From: Platycnemis pennipes
Taxonomy: Eukaryota; Arthropoda; Insecta; Odonata; Platycnemididae
Assembly (NCBI GenBank): GCA_933228895.1
Contig: OW121852.1
Location: 56,214,872-56,278,871 of the forward strand
DNA length: 64,000 nt
Reading direction: 5' to 3'
Below the pieces are notes generated by a model, which saw nothing but the letters and a program-made list of their open reading frames with translations, made no database searches and was not told where the DNA came from. The stretch's first letter is position 1. Each line of letters opens with the position of its first letter. The translations under genes were made by a program, and so were the position numbers. Positions 48,301-60,300 of this stretch are shown piece after piece.

Positions 48301-51300
48301 TTTCGCATTCTTGTACTTTCTTCTTTCTTCAATCAATTCTAAGACTTCCTCCGTGATCCATGGCTTCTTCTTGGAAACTTTTCTTCTTCCAAGAACTTCT
48401 TTTGCGGCTTCCTGTAGTCCACATTTAATGTTTTCCCAATGCTCTTTCACTGATTTCTCATTCAGGTTCTCTCCTATGTTGTTTCCCACTGCTTTTTGAA
48501 ATGCCAGCTGATGTTGAGCCTCCTTTAGTTTTTCTACTTGCCATATATTCTTCTTTGTTTTCTTCAATTTCTTGAATTTTAGATGGCATTTCATCATCAC
48601 TAAATTATGGTCACTGTCGATGTCTGCCCCAGGGTAGCTTTTGCAGTCCTTCACTTGGTTTCTAAATCTCTGCTTCACTAAAATGTAGTCTATTTGGCAT
48701 CTTCTTCTGTCTCCTGGCATTTTCCATGTGTATCTTCTGCGGTTGTGATTTTTAAACAATGTGTTGGCAACCACTAACTTATGTTGAGTGCAGAACTCTA
48801 GCAGCCTTTCTCCTCTTTCGTTTCGGTTTCCCAATCCGTATTTTCCAGTTATTCTTCCATCTTGACCTTCGCCGACGATAGCGTTCCAGTCCCCTAAAAT
48901 AATTAGGTTTTCTTCTCCTCTTACCTGTTTTATAACTTCCGTGATATCTTCGTATACGTATTCCACTTCTTCATCTTCATAGTCAGTCGTAGGCATGTAA
49001 ACCTGCACAACCACGGTATCTACAGGTTTGGTCTCGATCTTCACCATTATTATCCTTTCATTGTACTGCAGGAAGCTCTTCACACGCATTCCGGCGCTCT
49101 TTCTGAGCATGATCCCTACTCCCGCATTACCATTTAATGATCCTGTATGTATAATCCTGTAGCTTCCACTCCAAAAGTCTCCTTCTTCGGGCCACTTCAT
49201 TTCGCTGATTCCTAATACGTCGAGGTCCATTCTTCGCATTTCTACCTTCAGGTTCTCCAGTCTTCCACAGGTCCGAAGCGATCTCACGTTCCATGTTCCT
49301 ACCCTAAAATTTATTGACAAATGTGTATAAATGCTGTTCAAGAATTCAAGCACTTAGTTTCAACTATACCAATGAGAGTGCCTAGACCCTCAAAAAGAAA
49401 TGTGATTGGGAAAATAATTACAATTAACTCAACATACTTGGCTTTAAAGGAGTGTGTCTGCAGAAGTACATCTCATAATTTTGATACTTCTTTTGTAGGT
49501 GAAGGTGACTTGTGAGTGTGGTCACCGTTCCACTACCCGTGCCTGTTCTGAAAATGCTACCGAGTACCAGCAAATGGCAGTCGCCTTGCTTGCTTCCAAA
49601 ATGGTTGATATGCAAATGGGACATTCTGTTGACTTAAGGGATTTGGCTGGAAGTGCTTCCAGCCGTAAGGAAAGTCTTAAAACGTAAGAATATGTACAAC
49701 TTTTTCCTCTTTAACCCATGCAATCAGATTTCACTCTTAACATTCTAACGTTACTGATGGGATACTCTGTCTATTTTTCTGTTCAGTGGAAATTAGATTT
49801 TTTACTAAATGTCATTTAAGGAAAAATATTGATGAAAAATCTGTCATGTTTACTTTTTCTACAAAATTTTACTCTCCTGCTCCGTTTAAGAAATTTTGTG
49901 CCATCTACAGAGATTCATCTCTCTTTCATTTCCATTGCAAACCTATAAACCTAAAGTAAATTTATAATTATAATTTATATTCTTCTAGTTGATAGTACCT
50001 TGATTTCTCTATTTTATTTGCTCACGTGGCCTGACTAGAGGGACATTTTTGTTTGTTGAAGAATCTATAATTATTAATAGAATGCAATATGTGCTTGAAT
50101 CCTAGGCAAACCTAATTCTAAGGAAATGTCCCTTTTTTGCAACTCCACCGGGGAAAAAATTAATTTGTAAGCTTTTACTGTAATAGAATAACTCCAATGT
50201 GATTTCAAAATTTTCAACACATGTCCAATATCTTCTTGAACTCACATCAAAGCATGTGTGCACATGTGTGAGTTGGGATTAGCAGTTGACTGTCACAATA
50301 GTGGACTGCTAGATGTAAACACATCTTTACAGATGTGATTGTGACTGAATTTATCTATCCGATCAGTTGGAAACAAGATGTGTCCATAATATTGCTCATA
50401 GTTAATACAAGTTAGATACTTTTTACATTCCAATTCGGGTAAATTGTAACCGGTCACATGAATATTTTGTGAGTTGAGATAATCTTGATGAAACATTAAC
50501 TCTTTTAACAGAATTTTATTATGCATGAACATATGTATACTGGCAGACATAAATATCTACATTGTGCAATTAAATTGGAGTCAAGGATTTTGCTTCCAAG
50601 TGTGAGATGAAGCTCCTTTTTTTTGAATTTGGGAAGAAAAAAAACATGTGCAGCTAAGGTACTTATGATGATGATTAGTTAAGTCAGGGGTTAGCATCAC
50701 AACCCTACTAATAGTAGTTTTTAGAATGTTTTTAGGATGATGGAACTTAAGTTTGGAAGGCCTCTAAACATAATATTTTAGCTTTTGATCTTGGAAATGG
50801 ATATTTGATGTCCAGAAAGAAATACTGCTCCTAGTTTTCCACTCATGGGTAAGCGTAATTTGGAGGTTAAAATTTAGGGCCAAAAGTTTGCGAGTACCAA
50901 GCTAAAATATTTATTGAGTGTGGTATAAAATATAACCTCTCGATAGATCTTTGGAATCTGGAAAATGCTATTTCCTCCTCCAAAAGTGTTTACTTGGGCA
51001 AGGAAATTTAATGATATCAAGAACATGTAAGTTTTGTTGATAAAAGAATTTGACATTTTATGAAACAACTTGAGGCTGTTTATCTCCTCCCTACTGTGCA
51101 TGTCCAGGTTCTTCCTTAAAATTGCATGTGAGAAATCTTGCTGATCCCTATTTAGTCAGTGATTTCCCAAACTGTCAAGCGGTGATCGTTGATTATAACA
51201 TTTCACATCCACTTGACAACAGCTGCCCTGCCCTACCCTGTTTGTGGACATCAAGGTTCCAATACTGGTAACTCTACACGAATGTACAGCTATTCTGGAA

Positions 51301-54300
51301 TTGGTGGAACCCATTTCTGTTTCAGGTTTCTTCCCTGGCATTTTCTCCTAACACCTACTGAGTCATATGTTGCAGCTTGGGAATCACAAAGCTTCTAGAT
51401 TTTTCCCTCTGTGCATTCTATCATCTCAAGCAAACTATAAATCTTTGCCCAGCTACTTAAACAATGGTCACCAAGCAATAACTGACTCACAAGTACTGAC
51501 TATTTTGATGTCAAACTAATGCTTTATAATAAGTGTCCTTTTCAGTAAGTGACATGTATCATTTAAGAGATGTGCATTAGTTAGAAGCTACTTTCAAAAT
51601 TACTAATGAAGGTGCTTTTTGTCATGCAGTAAAGAAATTAAGTAATGTCAATTCATTTGCCCGTCAAAACTGAAACCCTTTCTTGCATCTTTGTTTGGAA
51701 ACATTAACATCTTCTCATCATAACATAAGGCTTTTCTGTATGTTTTTATTAGGTTGGAATGCAATGATGAATGCAAGTTAATTGAAAGGAACAGGAGACT
51801 TGCGTTGTGCCTACAGATTCGTAATCCCGATCTAACTGGAAAAATTATACCTCGCTATTCGGATTTCATGAAACAGTGGGGTAAAAAGGACCCTGCCTTT
51901 GTTCAAATGGTCCATGACCGCCTTACTGAGCTTGTGCAGCTAGCTAAACAGGTATGTGCTTGAATTATTGTAAACAGCATGAGTAAATCAGTGATCATAA
52001 CTTTGGAAGTTAATTTTGCTATGTGGAGTCTTCGTATCTGTTGCTTTTGTGATCAGTAAAAAAAATTGCTAAAAACATGTTTTCTAAATGCATGATTCAT
52101 GCAAATGTGTGTGTCTAAAATTTAATATTATCATCATCCAAACCCTTAATAGTTTTTAACACTCTCAATGCTGGCCTATTTCATGAAAACTTATTCATAT
52201 GGGAAAGTTTTTTTTTTCTTTTATATGAATAAATACATTATTATAAATGCTTTAAACAAAATTTTTAATGTATAATAATAATTTTTTACTTAGCAACGAA
52301 CATAACGGGACCTCATGCCTTGACGTCAAGGCATCCGCCTCCCAAGGTAACGAGGCATGCCCTGAATTCAAGGCATCCGCGTTGAGTGTGTTAAGAGGGT
52401 TATGATCAATTTTTGGGGCAAAGGCCCCTTTATTTAATCCTTTTAGAAGTTCCATGCTAGTTAAATTAATGCTGTTATATCACTTGTAGCAATTTCTAAG
52501 TCGAATCAACTAACCTATGCTTCTCAGTAATGATTTCAGAGGAAGACCATATGTATATGATTAAAATAAATTCTTAAAGCAGTGTTTGCCAAATTTTGCA
52601 GTCATAGTGGCTGGTTATAGCAAATTTTGCAGGCCTAATAATAGCCAGCATGAGTCAAACATTCTTACTAACATGATTCTAGCATTGTCTTTTACCCCAT
52701 GCAAAACTATGAATACTTACGGACTAGCTCACAAAACACCCAAACAATCCCATTCTCCATGCAAAGTTTATATATCAAGAAGTAATAGGTTAGCACTATT
52801 TTAACATATCCAGAGGACAGACACTTGTTTCACGAGCACTGGGCTGAAGGTTAGAGAAATTATGCATTAAAGATCAACATTGATGAAGAAACAACCTTCA
52901 TAAAATTCATTTTCCACCTTAGAATAAATTTCAAGAAGTTTTATTTGGGGGAGCTCTAAAAATAATGGAAGCAACTGTGATATCTTGCCAAATTATTCAA
53001 GATCTTCCTGTATTATTGAAATAAGACCTACATATTTATTTACATGCTCTGATCTTTTATCCTTAACTCAGTTTCATGTGTCTTCTCATAATACTACCGT
53101 ATTTACTCGTTAATCCTGCGCACCCCTATTTTTGGCAGCCTCTTGAGGAAAAAATTATTTCTATCAAAAAAATTTTTTTTGGCCTTGAGTCTGCATCATT
53201 TTGTCATAACATGAATGCACATTCTTTGATAGAAATGCTGTGCCTACATTACACATACGTGCATCGATGCACGGCCTCTATTACTGTGCATCTTTTTCTC
53301 GTAGAATCTCACAGTAATCACAGTTGCATACTATCACATCATCCAGCTATAAAAATGGGATCTGTTTAAAATAAAACCCAACTGAAATAATTGCAGAAAT
53401 CTGTAACAATTTCAACCCGTGTTTACTATGTTATTACGAAAATTCATTGTCATATCAACAAATAAAAGCAGAATGCCATCCGTACCTGGGGCGGAATTCT
53501 GTACACAACTAACGATACCTATCGGTATCGGTGGCTACCGACGGTCGTCGCTTGTACCGACGGTCGAGCTATTCTGCACCCGCCAGCTACCGACAGTTGT
53601 CGGTGCAAGCGACCTAACTCTGACGTCAAGCATTTATCGGTAAGGAAGCAGCACCTGCGCGCGAGGCTATACGTTTTGACCAATGATATAACTTGACACA
53701 AACAGGAAAAAGTGCACCATCGATATGCGAAATATTTCATCAGAACTTAGCGTAGTAATGTTATTTGAAATCAACAGTGGACTGGACGTGGATCATTTGT
53801 GATTCACATTCATTCAAGGATCATGCATAAAGTCGAAGAGAAGTTAATACCAAAGGCAGGATGAAAGGTGGGATTAGTTGAAACTGAGGGGATTGCATGT
53901 ACATAGGTAATTCGAATGGAATCTTTATTCATACTTTGTTATTGATTACGTACTGCGAAATTGGGTACGATTTTACGATCGAGAAATAACACACGTCTAT
54001 ATGGTTCTGATGGACTGTATTCAAGTGCCATTAACTAAGCCAACAATTACATATTCAAGTTACTATACGTACACAAACAAGATTAAATTAAAAATTAAAA
54101 CCTACGATGGTCCAAACAATAGTCGAGAAGCTCAAGTCAGATTGAGAGGGAATTGCTACATGGAGGATGAATGTAATAATAATATATTTATTAGATTACT
54201 TGGTAGAAGTGTGTACATATCTTCGTCGAAATTACAAATTATAGAGACATCACAGTAAGTAGTAGGCAGCATTCGGCTAACGTGTAAGTTTGTTTGTAAG

Positions 54301-57300
54301 TAACGTTTGTTTTTTTGGGAGGCAATCTTAAGAATTAGAACACTAATTGGTACGGAAGTAAAAGTGATCCTGACAAAGAAACAGTGAAGTGAATAATGAC
54401 TTGCGTTCGTTTGAAAATGCATTGGAATGAACTGAACACACTGCTCACTCGCAATGAGGATCGACCGCTCCCGCTGCAATATCGGCCGAAATGTTTCAAT
54501 GAGAACCAAATCAACATGTGGGTAGAGGCGAAATAAATTGATTAACTCCTCGTTGTCCAGCTCAAACGGGTCGTGGGCTTCCCTTTTACTCTCGTATCCC
54601 CCGGCACGATCGTCGACGTTCGAGTCTACTTTCTACGTATTACATAAACATTTGATCTAAAGCAAGATATCCCTCTGCCATTCTTTGGGCTGATAATTAA
54701 AAAACACCAACCACTCTGATGTAAAATGCATTACTAGTCTAGCGATAAAGTTTCTACCGTCAAACATTTAAATACATCAAACTGCAATTGCATATAAATA
54801 GTATAGTAATTGAAGTAAAAATTTAGGTACTTAGTAAATAGAAAATTATAAATAAAACTGTATTTTTATTTAATAAAGGTTAGAAGAACTTAAATCACCT
54901 CTCACTCTCCGCACTTTGGACACTTTAAAGCAAACTTGTTTTGGATGCGCTAATTTTGCAAATTAAGGACGAATATAACTAGCGCGAATATTACCGTTAA
55001 GATTGTAACTTAATAATAATATGGAAATGCAAATAAAGGACGATCTCAGTTCTCAGAAAACCTACCAATTTGCACAAGTCAATTCATCAAAACCAAGCTC
55101 GTAGGTAATCAAAACATACGTCAGTCGCTATGCGTAGACCGATCTATCACTGTTTTTACCCAGCATGCAGTTGGCGAAGAGACGAAATACATGTCGGTAA
55201 GGCCTAGCGTGGGTTTAGAAATCGTCGGTAGGCTCAGTCGTCGTTACCGACAAGTATCGGTAAAATTAACGACAAGTGTCGGTAGAATGCGTCACCGGAA
55301 TCGCTCTTACCGATATTTGTTGGTCGGGGGAGTTAGCGACACCGATAGGTGTCGGTAGGATGTACAGAATTCCGCCCCTGATAGCAGTGGTCTCGTCTGC
55401 TCTCTGCACAGTAGCTGTGGACTGGGACAATTTAACAACACCGGAAAGTCTTGGGAACACATGGAAAAACTAAGCTCAATGTCATAACAATTATTATTCT
55501 TATAAAACTAAAGAAAAACACATTCGTGGAAATAGAATCTTAAATCACTAATGAATATTCATATCATAACAGTTCTTATTTTTAGTGTTTGTCACTGCTA
55601 GATTCAGATATACCATATTCCTTCCTGCAGCTCGATTTCCTATTTTTCGGCTTCGCTTATAATATTTAGTTGTGTACTCACAGGAAGCGATCATAATTTC
55701 ACATCACAATTCATTTTTAATGTGATAATAGCATATTATTTTAAAATGCTAAATCATCGATTCGAACTCGTTTACTACTCTCATGCACTGAGCGTATAGC
55801 ACGGATCGTACGAAGGTATAATCTCTGAGCCATATGGCTCTTGCCACTATATAGCAAATTCTTTGTTTTGTCTTTGCAATGTAGCTTTAATATGTATGTA
55901 AAAGGAGCATAAAAATGTTGCTACAGATACGTGATACCGAAACAAACTCCGCTTACGATTTTGAAAAAACGTAAATACACCGCCCCCCTTGTGGCAGCTT
56001 ACAGGATACAATGTAGATTTAAATACATATCGGTGCTACAGTGTGTTGTCCTACATACAATCTATACACGATAAATCTATTGCTTTGTCCGATGGTGTTT
56101 CTGATAAGCGTTTCTTCAAGTACCATTGTATGCTCAGACTTCGTTAAACGTGGATTTTTATTACTAATTACTTTGAAATTTCAGAAAACTTTACAATGTA
56201 CAATTTACTACTAGACCGTACTTTCCAATTAATGTCCATATGTTCACAAAATGCGAAAATTAGGAGAGAACAACAACAGGAATTTGAGTAAAAATGGTGC
56301 GTGGCTTACACGAAAATCTGGAGGATTCGTGTAAGCCACGCACCCCCATTTTTTCACTGGCGTTTCGGGGAAAAAAGGTACTTTTGTGAATTCGTGTGAA
56401 TTTTGTGTAGTAATGCATACTATATGTAAGATTCTCCACTCTTATATCCACACATACTTGGGAATTTATATTTCAAGTTTAATTATTTAGATTTATTTCA
56501 TAACACTACCAATCATATTAAACATTTTCAAACTGATGATTGACATATTTTCATATTATAGTTTCAGGCATGACTTTAAGAAAGTTCTTTATGGTATTCA
56601 TTTTGGAGTAAAATGAAAAGAAAATTTTGAGATCTTGAAATGGAAACCATATGTTCATTTTTCATTAAAAGTAGGAAGTATAACCAGTGTCTTGATTTCA
56701 TTCCTAAATAATTATAGCATTTAATTTATTTTTAATCTATGTGGTAAGTGACTTGCACATATAATAATAATATTTATTTTTCTGTGGCAAGGCCACCTAA
56801 GAAAAAATGCAAAGTATAACATATAATTACATCAATTAGATCATTAAATAAAATATTACTAGAAATTAAGGATGTGACTTAATATTTTATTGTTTTTTGT
56901 GTTTGATTACAGCTCAATCCATTGTGATTGCAAGTTTAAAAAATATGATGTTTATGAGTTCTTAATCAAATGAATGCCTCCATCAGCATAATGCTTTTCT
57001 CTTGTATTTTCCAGTCCAAACAAAAGAGCCGAAGTTACATGTTTAAAGTAATGGGGCTTCCAAAACGGCAATTAGTGCACGAGTATTGTGAACACTTTGG
57101 CTGTGAAGCTCAGTCATATGATGAGGAGCCGAATCGTAACGTGGTGGCCACTGCCCTCAGGGATAAGGTGAAGTGGACTATTTTTCTTCTTTTAATGGCT
57201 ATTTGAGTACATAAGCACTGATTTCCCTAATGTTTAAATAATTATGTTGGATCGATCAATATTGGGTGTGAAAGAATCACATGCGTAAATCATTTACTTC

Positions 57301-60300
57301 GTAACTTAATCCCGTTCTAATATTTGATTCTGGTGGTAATGCAGTGCTGTTCATTTGTAGCCAATTGATTAATTACCTTGGTAAACCTCTGCTCTATCAC
57401 ATGTACATATTTGTCTTATCCCTTTTTTAAGGTGCCACCTTTACTTGTGCACACCAAAAGCTGGTGTACCAGCATGTTTTGTGTATATGGACTAAAATGC
57501 TTATATATATACATGGAACACCTCTCCTTCATAACCCCATCACAGTGATCTTGTGATACAAGCTTCCATTTACCCTTCATGCTCCTTCCAGGTGTCATGA
57601 ATTGCCTAAACTGCCCTTGGAAGCCTGTCCCTAATCCCTTATACTGCCAGAAATCATCTAAGCAGCATCCTAAATGACTTTTCCCCTACAATTTTAGTAA
57701 CATTTTACCCAAAAGCATGTGGCAATATGATGGCCAAGTGAATTCAACAATCAGGCTAGATATGGTAGAACTGCATCATGTACTTACTAAAGGACGATAT
57801 TGTACTGTGAGGTAAGGTGTTTGCAGACATCCCATATGGTTAATAGAGAATATAGAATGTCAATATTTTTGTTCATGGTCTATATTGGTCGATGTTTCGA
57901 ATTTTGGTCCAAATCGGTCTATTTTTGCGGCAGGGTCTATATTTTGGCCTAAGGTAAACTACAATTAACACTGAAGCAGCCAGGACAGCACTGCGAAGTG
58001 TGCTTTATGTGCGCCATGGCCAGGCACTGCTGCTTTGTTCATCTGCTTTATCTGGCTCCAGCGGCGTAGCTGAGGTGCTCAGTACTCGACTCTGCTAGAG
58101 TACCATATTACCCTATATAGTACCTCTAGTCTCTGCCCGTCAGAGCGCTTGCCTTGCTGTTTCTTCCCCCCTCCCTTGCCACCTCACCTCACCCTTCCAC
58201 CCACCGGCTCACCTGCCTCAACAGGCATCGACAGGATTGTTGTTTGTTTACATTGACGGACAAGCTGCACGTCGTATGTAGCGCTGTGCTGGTGCCAGCA
58301 GGCCAGTTTTTTCTACAACCACTGTTTTCTTCATTGCCTAGTCTACTGTATTCTCCACACAGCCTATGAGAAAGGGCTAGATCATCTTGGGGAGTGTGCT
58401 GCGGACATTATAGTTCTGGTGCATACGTTCTTAGATGGCAGGTCTTCCTGCTGGGGAGAATTCAAAGCGATCCAGAAGAAGTTGAGGCTGCCTTCTCATC
58501 ACTTTCTGAAGCATGTTTCTTCACACGTGCTGTCTTTAGAATCAGTGGCTGAACGCCTGCTAGAACAGCTTCCTGCGCAGGAGGAATATTTTCTCAGGCA
58601 CTTGAAGTGTCAGAATAAGGACCTTGCATCCAAAACAGTAGCCATCAGTTTTCACTCACCCTACTTTCAGCAGAGCACGTCCTACTCCTTCGTCGACATT
58701 TACGAAGTCATCAAATGAAATGTCTCAAATGCTTAGCTTGCCCATCAGTTCCACCCAATCTCCATCCCCTTGGCTTGCATTCAATTCACAATTAGACTCA
58801 GTTTCATTAAACCCTATTTTCTAGCAAAGTAATGTCTTATTGTCTAGGGCGAAATGGCAGCCCAACAAAGATATATGCTGCATAGCCTGGAGAATCCATC
58901 TTAAAAGAGTTGGGTTACTGGTACCCTACACCCTTCCAAGTATATACTGCACGAATTGTTGTCGGTATGCCCTCTTTACGTGGGATATGACTCCCTGGTC
59001 CATTGGCTGTAGCCGACTTGTGCAGTTAGGTGCTCAATAACAACAGAATTTTTCTATTTTTTCCCTCCCATTCAAGCTTCAACCTCAACGACTCATTCCC
59101 AAAATATCTCAGTGGTCATCCAAGAATTTCTATGTTCATAGGGACATGGTAGTTGTCGTACATTTTTTAAATGATTTTTGTGGGATTTTCCAATTACAAG
59201 CAGAGGTAATTTTACTGAACCATCGCTGTTGGCACAAAATAATACAATAAATCTCTATTGTAGAATAATCCTGCGTCATCTGTGTTAAAAATGTCTTTCG
59301 GTTCGTATTGCCCGATCAACTTTGGCAACCCTTGCCTCCAATTTTTCTCAAAATCGGGATCTACTGATGCCTCAACCCCAGAAAGTTTTGTGGTGGCCAA
59401 GTTCCACCTTCTTTCTTCTGCTATAAGTTCAATGAATCGCAATTTACGCTTGCAGAGATGCTAGAAACATAATTTTTCCCTGTGACACTCTTACATCTAC
59501 AAGAGCCAATTTAGGCGTGCTTTTAAGTCACCTTTATGAACTCGTAAGTTGTCAATTGAAGCAGAGCATACGATATTTAGCTCAACACATCTATGTCCGG
59601 CTTGTACGCAGCATATCCATTTCCCGTACGTCTACTTAAAAATATTGCACATTACATTTTTTCGATAGCTGACGTTCCATGTGTAGCAAACGCATGCAAT
59701 ACGTTCAACCTCCCGCGACTACGCTAATCCAGTCTTTGTGACTACGCTATTTGCAGCAAACCTATAAAAAAGCAACAATATATCACGACAAAAATGAAAA
59801 GAAACAATAATAATGACATGCGTACTGGTTCAAGGCTTATTTGCTTGCCACGAAAATTTGCAAAAAACGATCATGTTGATTAATAAAATGTCACGAAAGA
59901 CTCGTAGCCGACTTTTAATGGACATTTAGGAAAACAAGAAACACGGGTTTCAAGAGTAAATAAATACCAGCTCACGTACTTCTGAAAAAAATGGCGTTCA
60001 GCGAGAAAAAATTCATCCAAAAGAGGTCAACAAGTGCTCACGTGACTGACTTTCCACCTTGTTGTCGGTAGGTTCTTGTTTTATGGTAGTTCGTTGTAAG
60101 GGAGTCGAAATGTGTGCTTTTTAATGGCAGCTTGGCGGGGCCAACTCCATTTGCTCATTAATCGGAGGTGCTCGTTGTAAGGGAGTTCGCTAACGGGAGG
60201 TTTTGCTGTAATTTATTTTTACTTCTGTTTATGAGGTATAGCTTGTCTACAATCTAAGTTGAACACATATGTACAATGGAAATTTCATACATAAAGGTAA

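Larger units (their letters stand above)
53097..56379 (+). mobile_element. Family A transposon, copy 3, split by a Harbinger element
   Basis: Starts CCGTATTTACTCG after TA. Sequence 53097-53488 and 55378-56379 together match copy 1, with the nested element between. The far terminus is missing after about 56379. Confidence 0.75.

Noticed and set aside
54001..54258. 85-codon + strand frame inside the Harbinger element
   Set aside because: It is opposite to the transposase remnant and shows no family resemblance.
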